Of a DNA stretch of 64,000 nucleotides, positions 1 to 12,800 are shown piece after piece. Location: NCBI RefSeq assembly GCF_947172395.1, contig NC_069092.1, positions 9,221,418 to 9,285,417 of the forward strand, in the 5' to 3' direction. The DNA is from Bicyclus anynana (Eukaryota > Arthropoda > Insecta > Lepidoptera > Nymphalidae). The first letter of the stretch is position 1. The number at the start of each line of letters is the position of its first letter. Below the pieces are notes generated by a model. It worked only from the letters and a program-made list of their open reading frames with translations. It was not told where the DNA came from and did not search any database. The translations under genes were made by a program, and so were the position numbers.

Positions 1-175
1 ATGATCTATGATATCGTATCGATTGTAGCTATACGAATGCTACGATCGATTACGTAGCATACGTATGCTACGATCGATGACGTAGCATACGCATACGTAG
101 CAGTAGCACCTATGTATCACGTAGGCATCTGCCTAGCTAGCTTTTTTTTAGCTAGCTAGCTGGTCACCGCGTAAA
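1..175. repeat. Palindrome-rich low-complexity sequence
   Basis: The stretch is built from repeated CGATCGAT, GTAGCATAC and GTATGCTAC units. It includes a perfect 18-bp palindrome, GTAGCATACGTATGCTAC, near position 53. At about 133-160 a 10-bp stem (CTAGCTAGCT / AGCTAGCTAG) brackets a T run. No coding potential is visible. It may be the edge of a larger satellite or fold-back element outside the window. Confidence 0.6.
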
Positions 176-749
176 AACCGCCAGAGGTATAGGTAGAATA
201 AACTTGTACATCTTCCAAGAAAGCTCGCTTCCATAAACAACTTCGTCAGATCGCAGTCAAGGGCTAACTTGTCTATGAGTAAAAAAGTACATTTTTTATT
301 ATGCTAGGATTATTCTGAGGGTAATCAACGGAATGAAAACAACCGTTTCGTAGTATGATACACAACTAGAGATACTTGATGTTTGGTTTTAATTAATGTA
401 CCTATCTATGGCCAACAACGCTGCGCGCACTTTTGATGAAAGTGTACCTAACTAGCATGGGCGGAAGTTTGCCTGCAAACATTAATTTCTAGTTCCTAAC
501 CGTCACAATAGAAATATAATAAGTACGTTGACGTAGCTTGATGAGTTTGAATATATTTTTTAATACGTACACTCTTTCAGAGAGACTTTAGAAAAAAAAG
601 TAGGATATTCCCTGGAACTTCTTTTTTATATACCTTATATATAAATGGATATACCCCAAGGAATACCTAAAATGTCGACAAACACGATGGGAATTCACAC
701 CCATCAAGTGTTTCGAGTTAGTATATTTTCTATAGTAGTTTATACTGTG

Positions 750-870
750 CGCGCTGTAGTATAGTGCGGGTGACAGTTGCCTTATGACGTTCATAATACG
801 TACTATCATCGTGAATCGCGGCAAACTTATATGAGTAAACGAACTGTCACCCGCACCATGCTACAGCGCA
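750..870. repeat. Palindromic MITE (TGACAGTT family)
   Basis: The left arm GTGCGGGTGACAGTT is mirrored at the right end as AACTGTCACCCGCAC, so the whole unit of about 120 bp can fold into a hairpin. Related copies lie at about 30715, 32262, 58087 and 58757, with a fragment near 25112. No open frame is present, so this is a non-autonomous element. Confidence 0.75.
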
Positions 871-1467
871 TTAACTGTAATTACTTTAAATAATTAGGTA
901 CCTAGATGACATTTGTGGCTGGCGGAATGCCAGTTGCAATAAGCAAATTTTTATCTGCTTTTCTGTTTATCCCGGCTAACCTCTGAAACGAATGAACCGA
1001 TTTTAATGGAACTATCACAGGAAGATAGAGTTTATTGAGCAACATATACTTTTTATGCCGGACAAGTCTATGGTACGCACGGAATTTGTGAAAATCTGAA
1101 TTTCACGAAACGTAGTCACGGGGGTCCGCTAGTATTTTAATAAAGAAAACTCGAAAGGAAATCAATAGGTATAGTGTAGATAGATAGATTCATAAGGCAA
1201 AGGAAGCTCAATCAGATTTTCATTGCAAACCTCTCCCCTTACCTATCGAAGAAATGAATACTTATTGGAAATACGAGAAGGCCATTAATGAACGAAGTCT
1301 TCTGAAGTTGTGAGCGATTGGCCGCAGTTTAATTCACTTCAAAAATATTCAATAAACGCCTTGGAGACATTCTGTTCTTAGGATACTACATTATTACATG
1401 CAAATCCAATGTTAATCGCTATATATCAAAATCATTTCTTGAAGTAACATTCGATAAATCTAGGCTA

Positions 1468-1660
1468 TACTAATATTATAAACCTAAAGAGTTTGTTTGT
1501 TTGATTAAACGCGCTAATCTCAGGACCTACTGGTCCGATTTGAAAAATTCTTTCAGTGTTAGATAGCCCATTTATCGAGAAAGCCTATAAGCTATATATT
1601 ATCCCCGTATTCTTACGGGAACGGGAACTACACGGGTGATACCACGCGGCGTCAGCTATT
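1468..1660 (+). mobile_element. Helitron-like non-autonomous fragment
   Basis: The segment matches other copies in the window. It starts with the 'ctaatattataaacctaaagag' type head, has the 'gcgctaatctcagg..ctactggtccgattt' body, and ends in a GC-rich stretch before 'gcgtcagcta'. Related copies occur at 19667 (reverse), 22540, 27275 and 54565. The family is identified only by its shared ends. Confidence 0.5.
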
Positions 1661-2081
1661 TATTACCTCCTAAGAAGGATCAGGATCGTCTTCGTAGGTA
1701 TGTCGGTATATTCTGAGCTTTATGCATTAAAATTCCAAGAAAGTGTATCTTGGGAAATGTCTAGCATAAAATCAGCTATCTTAATTCCCATAATAGGCTA
1801 GTGTTTAAGTATATTTGTTTACTAGCCACGGTTTCACCCGCGTATTGCCGTGGGAATACAGTGATAAAATACAGCAATTTAGGCTTCACAAATAACAGCA
1901 TTATAGGCTGTCTAGTGGTAAAAGAATCTTTAAAATCGGTTCAGTAGATCTAGAGAATACATAATATAAATGCAATTTGCTAAACTAGTCAGTACGTAAG
2001 TATCTTACATATTGCCTGAGATTTTATTTTCAGTACTAGCTATGACCCGCAGTTTCATCCGTTTAAGTACCTTTTGTTATT

Positions 2082-2277
2082 GTTTACAAGTTAGCCCTTG
2101 ACTACAATCTCAACTGATGGTAAGTGATGATGCAATCTAAGATGGAAGCGAACTAACTTGTTAGGGGGAGGATGAAAATCCACACCCCATTCGGTTTCTA
2201 CACGACATTGTACCGGAACGCTAAGTCGCTTGGCGGTCCGTCTTTGCCGGTAGGGTGGTAACTAGCCACGCCAAAAA
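2082..2277 (-). repeat. SINE-1 fragment (tRNA-derived family)
   Basis: This is the reverse complement of the body and tail of the SINE-1 family (full copy at 36907). It carries the landmarks 'caagttagcccttgac', 'acgacattgtaccggaacgc' and 'ggtagggtggtaactagcc'. The tRNA-like head is missing, so the copy is 5'-truncated. Confidence 0.7.
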
Positions 2278-2631
2278 CCTAAAGTAAACGCATGAAAATT
2301 TGTTCAGTCAATCCAGAGAATAACGTGTTCATACAGAGACAAAAAAGAAATGAAAAAAACCCTTTTATACTTATTTCTGAATCCCTTAATTCGGTTTTTG
2401 TTAATTTTGTTCAAACTAAGTACAGATACGACACTCGATTTCTTTAATTTGTTTTACTTGTAATACCTACTTAATGACATTAATATTAAAGTGTGCAGCT
2501 TCATAGAGTTTGAATGTTAGTAATAATCCAAATAATTGCAGCCATCATTTATTTATTTGTTCTTTTTTTAATTTTAACAATGTATATATAATACAAAACA
2601 CTATTAAAAATTTATAAAAAAAAATCAACCT

Positions 2632-2800
2632 CCCGCTGCGGGACATTTGAGTGCCCAAGCAACCGGTGGTCAGGGCTCCAGAGTGAGGAACCTCCTCACA
2701 ATACGCGCCGTCTCAAGAATGACTGCCTTCTGTATCCGACTCTTCATGCAACATTTAAGCGAAAGCTTGTTAAAGTGTTGGCCGAACGAAGCTTTTATGA
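2632..2800 (+). repeat. Dispersed repeat, left partner of an inverted pair
   Basis: The motif 'gcccaagcaaccgg..tcagggctccagagtg' and the following 'aagaatgactgccttctgta' recur as a reverse complement at about 3655-3812. The family is not recognised. The open frame at 2647-2829 is just this repeat. Confidence 0.55.
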
Positions 2801-3654
2801 AAATAAAATCAAATACTAAATTAATATAAATCCAATTTATACTCTTAATATTGTCTAAATCAGAGAACCTACCCTAGCTATCCAGTACCCACAGATTTTG
2901 CGTCCAGAATTAGTTCGGACTTAATAGAGTTGCTAATTACATTTTGAGCGATTTCAGATCTATTGTTAATTTCTCTTGCATGTTTCGCTTAGACTTAATC
3001 GCCTTTCTAATTACGGTTAATTAACAATTGGATAAAATAGGTCATTCGTCTTAATGAAACCAAACTTTTGAATACCTGCAAGTTTAACATAATAGCTACT
3101 TCAAAGTAAGTAGGTATAAGTAACTGTATTTTCACACATAAGTACCTACCTCATTATGATACCTACCTCATTACTTAGATGTCAGAATTATCAAGTCGAC
3201 CGAGCCTCGATAGCCCGACAGGTAGACACCTCATTAAAAAAACTCAATCGGCCTTCCGAAGATCCAAACTTCGTACTGTAAATCCACCGTGCATACCACT
3301 GCGCCACGTAGGCTGTCAAATCTTTTACCGAAACCATCACGGTCCAAACTTCATAATTTGCTACCTTCCCAAAATGAGGCCTGTCTGGCTATCGCAGACT
3401 CTCGGTCTCGGTCTACCCATAGAGTAAGTACCTACATTGAATAAAGGGTATTTACCTATACCGATTTTATAGTACGAATACTTGTACATATGTATTCTGT
3501 GGTATGAATAGCTTAAGCTCGGGAACCATTGCAATTGTCGCGTTGTAAACATTCCTACAACGCTTAGGTACCACGGAGAGTCGTAGATATTGTTCCGAAT
3601 TCCGATAGTCGTTTAAGTGTATAAAATGTTTTTAGGGAAGTAAGAAGTATATGT

Positions 3655-3812
3655 CGAAAAGCTTTAACCAACTCCCTTGATTGTTGGATCAAGGATCGGC
3701 TACAGAAGGCAGTAATTCTTAAAACGAAGCGACGCGCGTGTTGTTAAGAGGTTCCACACTCTGAAGTCCTGAGCGCCGTTTGCTTGGGCTCTCAAAAGCT
3801 TTGCAACGGGAA
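3655..3812 (-). repeat. Dispersed repeat, right partner of an inverted pair
   Basis: This is a diverged reverse-complement copy of 2632-2800. Shared stretches include 'actgccttctgta', 'ggaacctc' and 'gcccaagcaa'. The pair is about 850 bp apart in opposite orientation. It reflects either two independent insertions or one inverted duplication. Confidence 0.5.
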
Positions 3813-4192
3813 TTTGTTAAATAGCGTTTTGTATTGTATTTGGTATTTTTTAAGCAAAGTTAAAACCGTTTAAAAATTGTACTTACTATACCTACAAGTA
3901 CAAATAAAGTAAGTCATTTTTTCATAGAAGTTTTGTATAGGTATGGCAAGTCACTTTTAGATCTCGCACTATTTAAATATTACGAGTAGGTATATTGATT
4001 GGATGGTCACTACACTAAGTCAGGAAAGAAAATAAAACGTTAGTTAAAAAACCCTACTGTTTTTGCGTTCCAATTATTATCAGGTGGATGTGAACAAATT
4101 CGTCCTGCGAACTGCGATGCGCAAAGCAAACTGCAATGTTTGCATTCAATTACCCATCGGTAAACAGCCAGGTACGCTCTATATACGAGTAC

Positions 4193-4790
4193 CTACACTT
4201 AATGCAGTTCCTTGTTTGCATTTTACGAACTGGTAAATTACTTCGTGTCAACAATTCCTCAACATTTACAAGAGATTAAAACTGATTGCTTCATGATTAC
4301 GTGATGAACTTCTGTTGTTTTGCTTTTGTGCGTTCAATAGATGTTTTAATCAGTTCTCAGTTTCGGCAGGACATTACGTAAGTTAGTACTGAGCATCCAC
4401 CTACTAAATTATTTCAAGTAGGTAAATAGATAGCGAGCGTAGGTATGAAATATCTTGGAATATCTCTATTCTCTCTATCATCCGTAGATACCTACATAAT
4501 ACGTAATTATAATTAGTAGGTAATTCTACGCTGCAGTTTATTTTACGATATCTACTCTTAATTTACAAGAGATTCACGATACGTAATTATAATTAGTAAT
4601 TCTATGCTTCAGTTTATTTTACGATATCTACACTTAATGCACTTCGCATTTTACGAACTGGTAAACAACTGCTTGTAAACAATTCCACAACGTTTACAAG
4701 AGATTAAAACTGATTGCTTGACATGATGAACTTTTGTTGTTATGGTTTTGTGCGTTCAATAGATGTTTTAATCAATGCTCAGCAGAACGC
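4193..4790. repeat. Locally duplicated unit (direct and tandem copies)
   Basis: A block of about 165 bp at 4193-4360 recurs in the same orientation at about 4628-4780. Shared landmarks are 'cattttacgaactggtaaa', 'tttacaagagattaaaac' and 'tgcgttcaatagatgtttt'. Between them, a unit of about 85 bp containing 'acgtaattataattagta' and 'tttattttacgatatctac' is repeated in tandem (about 4498 and 4584). No coding potential is visible. Confidence 0.65.
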
Positions 4791-5500
4791 TGAAGGTATT
4801 TATGGTAGTAATTAGTAAGCAATCACTTTATAATTTTTTCAAGTAGGTAGATAGATAGGTAGAGGTAAATAATAATAGCAATGCTGATCGACTAGCATAC
4901 TCAATAAGCAAACCTGTTCAGACGCGCTAAAAGCACGCCGCCTTCCACCCGCGCAGCAAGTAGCATGCTTATAAATAGCACTACTGTTGATTCTTGAGCA
5001 AGCTCGAAATAAGCATGCTCATTATTAGCAATGTTACGATACACATGCTAAGAAGTAGCAACTTGAAATTGAGCTTGCTTGCTTGAAATGAGCACGTGTA
5101 ACAGTAGCTTTAGTTTATACCTAGCATACTTACCTAAATAAATAAATGTCCAAAAAAAAATTTTAATCTGAAGACCAAAAAAACTGCACATAGTTTGGCG
5201 CATACTATAGGTACTGTACCTACTTGTAAGGGCGCTGGGCGAGATTTTAGATAGGCCAGTAGAGCGAGAACTTAAGCAGTTAGTCTTAACATTAATAATT
5301 CACATTTTAATAGTTCCCAGCTACTTAGAAACATATGTTCCGTTAATCTCAACGGACGTTCCGAGGAGCGACCGCAAGCTGCGGCCTGTTCCACTTTAAG
5401 CGGAGTTAACTATCGGGGGACAACGGTCAACGGCTCGGAACGGCATCGGTTGTAGGAAACGAGATCAAGTCTATATCAATTCTTATTCATTTTACCTATA

Positions 5501-6358
5501 CAGGGTGCTCGGGAGTATTTCCCATAACTTCAAGTTGTTGACAAGTCAGGGGCGTAGCTACCGCCGTATCAGCAGTATCAATGATATGGGGCCCCCGGGC
5601 CACGGGGGTCCCGTATCATTGATATTTGGTGCATCCCGAAAAAAAAATCTGCGTATAGAGTTTCACTTCAGAAATTACAAAAGTCAATAGAGCAATCTTT
5701 TTTATCTCCTAGTTAAGCCTAAAAATTTTACAAAATTTAAAAATTATAAATTTAGTTATTTTCTTTGTTTATTTCAATGTTTCCTACACTTGATAAAAGT
5801 ATGTCACAACAAACATTTTGGCACCAATTTTATTTTGTGGTGATAGAGTTGAATCAAAAACTAAAGCGATTTTTCGGGACTTGCCGCTCGTCTATTGGGG
5901 CCCCCCAACTAAGTTTGATACAGGGCCCCTCCAAGGCAAGCTACGCCACTGTGACAAGTCCTCTTATACGAGCCGAACTGCATAACTAATTTAAAAAAAA
6001 AAAAAAAAGGACTTATGTTTTCATACAAAGTAATTCAAATAATTCCGACAATCCATGTAACACACCTTTATCTATCCTTGCATTTTCAAATACGTTATCG
6101 TAATGGTAAGACTGTCGATATCGATCATATTGCAACTGGCACTCCACACTTCACTAGTCAGCTACTTCATGATATTTATCAATGAATAAGTTTGGCTAGG
6201 TTATAATCCATATAAGGATGCGATATTACAAAAGAAATATTTTTTACTCCGAAAATATTCATTTTAGAACACAGTCACACAGTTCCTTAGACATTTTTAA
6301 TTAATGTTCCTGAAAGAATATTACCCTTGAGTTATAGGAAATACTCCCGAGCATCCTG
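5501..6358. mobile_element. Mariner/Tc1-type MITE interrupted by another element
   Basis: The terminal inverted repeats are 18 bp: CAGGGTGCTCGGGAGTAT at 5501-5518 and its near-perfect reverse complement at 6341-6358. The flanking bases read TA on both sides, which fits a TA target duplication. Without the insertion at 5547-5951 the element is about 445 bp. There is no transposase frame, so it is non-autonomous. Superfamily assignment rests on the TA flank and the CAGGGTG start. Confidence 0.65.
5547..5951. mobile_element. hAT-type MITE nested in the mariner-type MITE
   Basis: The ends are CAGGGGCGTAGCT and AGCTACGCCACTG. The 8-bp duplication TGACAAGT lies at 5539-5546 and 5952-5959. An 8-bp duplication and a CAGGGGCGTAGC start are typical of hAT elements. 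The interior has a palindrome around 'tcaatgatatggggccccc' and no transposase frame. Confidence 0.8.
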
Positions 6359-6498
6359 TATATAAGGAAAGTATATACTTATAATAATAAATTCTGAACT
6401 TATATTGAGTAAATTCTTCTAGTAAGATATACTATACAAAAAAACCAAATTTTAAGTGTATTTTATCTATAATAGTTTAAAATAATTAACTTTAGGAT

Positions 6499-6690
6499 TA
6501 CTAGCGGACGCCTACAACTTCGTCCGTCTGATATTCAGTTTTTCAAATAATCCCGCCTAAAAGTAACCTACGTGTTAGTCAAGTACAGTGTATTTCTACA
6601 ACCATATCAGTTCGGTAGTTGCGACGTGAAGGTGTAACAAACATACACACTTACACACACAAACTTACATCTATAAACTTGTTATATAAG
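6499..6690 (-). mobile_element. Helitron-like element, reverse orientation
   Basis: It begins 'actagcggacgcctacaacttcg', the reverse complement of the 3' hairpin plus CTAGT end shared by many copies here. It ends near the 'caaacatacacacttacac' stretch typical of the other end. It lies just downstream of the WDR36 3' end. Confidence 0.55.
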
Positions 6691-6813
6691 GGATTTGTGA
6701 ACTAATTCCTCAAACTCTTTGTTTGTTGTTGTATCTAAATTAAAAATAAAATTAACGTTGAGAAAATAATTTCCATTTATTCAAAGGCTAAGTAATAAGT
6801 AAAACATAGTTAT

Positions 6814-9800
6814 TTACATATCTTTCAAGGCTTTAACAACACAAATGTTGTATAACAAATGACTTTGCAATTTGGACCACGCTTCCGTTGCCGACTGTTC
6901 TACAGATTCGAGAGTTTCCCTCAGTTCCGCATTTTCCGAAATCGTTTTTGTGTGCATTTTCAAAAACAAACTCAAATACGATTGCGCCAATTCGAAATCT
7001 CTGTTCGATTTTAGTAAAACATCGATCATTTTGAGGAATTGTTTCATGACATCTATAGTTCCGCCAACATCCGGCGCCATACTCGTCACTTCCGCTTCAA
7101 TCGAAGATGGCGACAGTGTTTTCAACTTTTCCAAACATTCTTTATATTCTGTGTAATTTTCGCACGCGTTTAACTTCTTGGCAAATGGTGTTAAAGTTGA
7201 TAAAGACTCAGACATTAGAAGCTTTTTCTCTGAGTTTAGTTTATCTTTCTCTAAATCAAACTCTAGTTCGAGACTGGGTATCGTTGGTAAGAAGAATGGT
7301 GCTGATTTTGACACTGTCAGTGATGTTTTTGGCTTGTTCCGTCTTTTAACAATGTCTAAATTGAGTAAATTCAGCCATCTTGATGTCGGTTGACCGGATA
7401 GAGTTAGCAGTTCCTCACTGATCTGTTCTGGTGATTTGTATTCAACTTCTTCGTTCAAATCGATTACACCAATGTCTTCTATGTCTGGCTTTTCTGCAGC
7501 GGTTGATGGCAGTTCTGGTAAAAATAATAATTATAATTAATGATAAGTATAAATAAGTTGAAGTAGGTCTAATTAATTATTTTTTATTACTAAGGTGTAC
7601 ACTTGTATAGTATTCGTTTCTTTTAATTGTATTTTTTTAATGTTTTTATAGAATAAATAGATAAAAATAAATAAATTTAGTTTCAATAGCTCCATGGTTA
7701 AGAAGATGTACTCAAATCCTTAAGATTTAGGGCTAGACTAAGAGCCAATTGATGGACTATTGTTGTCTGTATCATAGTAGTAAGACAATATTTCATTCAC
7801 AATAATTGAAGTGAAGTGAGGTCACAGTCAAGCCCTAACTTTATAAATCAAAAAATATTGTTGCGGTTTTTTCAAAAGTTTGAAAAAATCTGTCAAAAAA
7901 CACCAAATAATACAAATAACCAAAATGCACAACTTACTCAATCGCGGAACATCAATAGCATTTCTATCGACGGGTCGGAGGAAGACTTTGTCGTAGAGCA
8001 GCTTGTTGGCCCAGAGGAACACGCCGAGCTCCCCCACGTGTGTGCTCGCCAGAAAATCGCCCGTTGGGGACATACTGAGCGAGGTGCATGGCTGTTCTAC
8101 CTACAATTCAAATTTAATAATATTTTCAAGAGTCTAAAGAAAGAGTTTCAATAATTACGCGTTCAGTATTTATGTCCATAATTCTACACACAATGCGAAC
8201 GCCCGCGTGACGCAAGAAACTTAACTGAGTCCACGGCCTCCGTGGTGCAGTGGTATGTGGATTTTTATGACGGAGGTCCTGGGTTCGATCCCCGGCTGGG
8301 CCGATTGAGGTTTTCTTAATTGGTCCAGGTCTGGCTGGTAACCACCCTACCGACAAAGACGTGCCGGTTCCGGTACGATGTCGCGTAGAAACCAAAAGGG
8401 GTGTGGATTTACATCTTACTCCTAACAAGTTAGCCCGCTTTCATCTTAGACTGCATCATCACTTACCATCAGGTGAGATTGTAGTCAAGGGCTAACTTGT
8501 AAAGAATTAAAAAAAAAAGTAGCCCGTGCACAATCCGACGATCGGGATGCGCACGAGCTCCTGCCTATGCCTTTGCGAACGCAACGGATGCCTGCAAAAA
8601 ATGCATGACTCTAAAAACGTTCTAATAGTCCACCACGCTGGCCCAATGCGGATTGGCAGATTCAACACACAAAGAATTGTGTGTTGAATCCTGCATACCA
8701 GAGAATTAAGATAATTCTCTGGTATGCAGGTTTCCTCACGATTTTTCCTTCACTGTTTGAGAAATGCACATAACTGAAAAGTTAGAGGTGCATGCTCCGG
8801 ATCGGATTCGAACATACGCCCTCCAAATCAAAGGCAGAGGTCATATCCACTGGGGCTATCAAGTGCAAGTGAGCTAGCCCAGGCTAATCAAACCGAGGAA
8901 TCCCAGCTCTGCCCAGCCGAGCTGAGAGACTTAAGGAATAAATTAATTGAAATTATAATTAGTAATAAAATGACTAGACGGTTTATATCTTACTTTTCCA
9001 CTTGTTTGTTGATAAACATTCCACATCGAGTTTGGCTTTAGTATAGTTTCTAAGACGTCATAAAGTTTTCATCACACTATAATACTAATGTTGACTCTGT
9101 ATCAATCACTATTAGACCCTAACAAGAACATTCTTCACTTGTATTTGCTATTCACTTTTTATGTGGCCTTTTAGGATTTTTCTCTCCCACGACACAGTAA
9201 GCTTAACAAGCTAACTAAGCTAAGCTAAGTTAGTTTAACTTTTTTAAAAAAGAAACAGAATTTACATAAAATACCGTTACTTACCGAGAATATATCCACA
9301 AGTTGTCCACTCGGTATATCCCAAGTACAAATTGTGCAGTCCATTGATGTACTTACCAGCCATCTACAACAATTCAATGTCGAAATATATCGTATCATTG
9401 AAAACAAATGTAAAATCTAATTTTTACTCATACAATTATGTCTAAAAAAAAAATCTCTCTTTATAATAATTTTAGCGTCTGTAAGTAAAAATTAAATTAG
9501 TTCAACATACCGACTTTGGCAATCAAAATCTATGTCATTGATCTTCCCCACATGGCCTTCAAACCTCCTCACAATATTCATAGTGTCAATATCTACTAGT
9601 GTAATAGTGAAGTCCTCATTTGCTAACGCCAGTAACCCACTGTCTCTATGGCATTTAGTCATATTTACAGATTCTTCTAACCTTAACACATGGTAAGGTG
9701 CTGCAGCTGAAATTTAAGTTAAGAATAATATAAATACCTACTTATTTATCACAGAATTTACACAATGTGGTGTCCCTTCAAACTTTCGTTAGAATATACT

Positions 9801-12800
9801 CTAGATTGTGATTTTACCCACATAAGTTCCCTTTTCTGTGGGGATAAGTGTATTAATTGTAGCAATAAACATCAGCTATCTGCCAGTGAAAGTTCTGTCA
9901 AAATGGTTTCAGTCATTTTAGAGAATAGCCAGAACACAAGAACATGAAATAATTTGTTTTTGTAATAAGTGCTGCATATTTGTTATGCATTTAACTACTA
10001 AATAGTTGTTAGTATTTTAATTTATTTGTATAAATGTATAGATAAATTAAACCTCCACTTAATAAAACATGTTTTAGGACACATTATTTTAAACATATGT
10101 TAAATGCATTTCTATAAGTATGTTTCTATATTAATTATCATCAATACTAATAGGTAAAGTTATAGTTATAAAGAGAAGTTTAGATAATTTCTGGTTTTGT
10201 TCTACTGAACCAATTTAGAAAATTCTTTTACCAATAGGAACCCACTTTATTTGTGAGGGTCATAGGTTATATTTTATACCAAATTCTTAGTTGTCCGCTA
10301 GTTTAATATAAAACATAAAGTGTACTTACCATCTTTAAAATGCCAAAACTTCAGTTTGTCGTCTGCTCCAGCTGTAATCACTCTTTGATTGCACAAATCT
10401 GTCTCCACTCCTCTTAGGGCTCCTTTATGTGCACCAGTGTTTTGTTTACCATAGTGACCTCTGTATATACCAGACTGCATGTTGAACTTGTGAACCTGAC
10501 CATTACTGTAGCCTGAAATATTACATACATACATATCATCACATAATAAGGTTAACGAGACTTGGTTGCTGACTATGGGCCTTATTAGAAGGCTCAAAGT
10601 CATTCAGCCGGCGATGAAGCGAAAGAATTTTTATGAAAATCACTTACCTATAATTACAAAATTTCCACAATGTGTAACAGTCAAACAAGTTGCTATTACA
10701 CCCTTCTCTACCTCTGGGGGTTTCAGTATATGCTTGCCCATACAGATGTTGTTATAGGACCATGTGCTTGCAAGGTACTTGTTCTCGTGAAGGGATGCAA
10801 TACTGTCCCACTGCTTGTCTCTTTGCATACAGGAACTTAACTGTGTTATTGCTGGTAGCATGTGATTGTCAACTTGATGTTTTTCTGTAAAAATTTAATT
10901 TATTTATTTACTTACTGGTTATTTTTCATCAGACTCATTGCTGAGCTCAAGTCTCCACTCAGAATGAGAAGGGTTTGAACAATAGTCCACCACTCTCGGA
11001 TTGGCAGACTTCACACACGCAGAGAATTACGAAAGTTCTCTGGTTTGCAGGTTTCCTCACAATGTTTTCCCTTTACTGTTTGAGACACTACTGCACACAA
11101 CTGTGAAGTTGGAGGTGCAAGCCCCAGATTGGATTCCAGCCCACACCCTCCAGAAATGGTGGCAGAGGTCATCCATTGGGCTATCACAGCCCTGGTTCCT
11201 TTTTATGTATCTTTTTTATTTATTACCTAGCTCTCTCATGTGATCCATGGATTTGTTATGAATCAGATCAGAGAGAAACTCAAAAACAATTGAAATTTTG
11301 AACAAGTGTCAAGACTTTGTAGTACTACACAGCACTTTTTAGGATGTGTGCTTGTAAAGAATAAAATAATAATAATAATACACTGTATATTGCATAATAA
11401 TTACTTTTTTTCTTAGAAGCCTTTTTGTTTTTTGTTGCCCTGCCCATGCTCTTGTTGAATGTCTCAGTGACAGTGTTCAAAATATGTAGGCTGCTGTCTT
11501 TGCCTGCTGCGAGAATGTTTTCACCAGTTGGCTCACAATACCTCACAAGATTTGGTGGTAAAGAATGACCCTCTCTAGAAAAGAAATAATTATTGTATTA
11601 GTCTTAATTAGCTTATTCATTAACATTCAGCTATGGATCAATTGATATGGATCTCATTATGGATATAAGATGAAATCAGTTATATTAGAATAGAATAGAA
11701 TAGAAAATACTTTATTTGTTAACACAACACATTGAAGACTTAAAACTATTACACTTCTTGATACTATAAGTATCAAGAATATTTATATAATAACTAGCGG
11801 ACCCGGTCAAGCTTCGCTTTGATTTATGTGCACTTCTTCCCTATCCCTACTCTATATTACTCTACCCCTACCCTACCCCTACCCTTACCCCTACCCTACC
11901 TCTATTCTACCCCTACCCTACTCCTACCCTTACTTAAAACTCAAATGTTTATATGGGAAATAGAAAAGGGTTGATTTTATGGTTTTCCCAGTTATTATTC
12001 TAATTTTTCTCACCTTTTAAACCTTCCCTATACCTCCACGAACATTTCAAGACCAAGATGAGATAAATACGTCCAGCCGTTCTCGAGTTTTAGCGAGACT
12101 AATGAACAGCAATTCATTTTTATTTATATAGATAGATAAGAACTATTATTTATAGAATTAAATGTGTTGTGCCAATAAAATAGACCCGACTCAGCAAAAA
12201 TTTTCTAGAGAAGTAGGATCTGGCAGAATATCAGCCAGATTCTGCCAGATCCTACTGAAGAAAGAATTGGATCCTATTAGTATTTGTAATATATTTTTAA
12301 TTTGTTTATATTAACTTTTACTTAGCTTTTTAACAAAACTTTAATAATCCAATACACTACAAGATATATTGTTACAACAGAAGTAATAATTAATTATGTT
12401 ATTTTTTCAATATAAAACTTTTACCTTTTTTTCAGCAACCTTGCACCACCATCAGGCATATCAAATATCCACATCTTCAGAGAGTTATCTTGAGAATTGG
12501 TCACCATCAAAGGCTCAGAGCTCAAACATTGTAAGCCTGCCACACTTGAATAATGTGCTGACTGTATCTGTGACATTACTTTTTTCTCTTCCAAATCCCA
12601 CATAACTAAGTTTCCCTTAACACTACCAGTGACCATTATAGGTGCACCATCCATTCTGAACGACAAAGAAGTTACTGTACCCCAGTCATGAACAAATTCC
12701 ATAACAATCTGATCATAGCGAATATTATGAAGGATAATTTTCCCATTTGCTAAAGCAATAGCTACAACATCTATCGCCGGGGCCGGCTCTGTTACAACGA

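Larger units (their letters stand above)
176..6813. other. Gene-free repeat mosaic
   Basis: No open frame here resembles a known protein, and the short frames show no family motifs. The recognisable content is decayed transposons, listed separately, plus AT-rich unique-looking DNA. A fragment of the SINE-1 tail lies near 240-290 (the 'caagggctaacttgt' motif). A Helitron-like end (gtccgctagt) lies near 1124-1133. Imperfect 'tagca/gcatgct' palindromes occur at 4880-5130. Confidence 0.6.

Noticed and set aside
8234..8310. tRNA-like head with GGGTTCGATCCC
   Set aside because: It belongs to the SINE-1 family seen at 36907 and elsewhere; it is not a free tRNA gene.
8126..8428. 100-codon minus-strand frame
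   Set aside because: It translates the SINE-1 body. Similar peptides appear wherever SINE-1 occurs, so it is not a gene.
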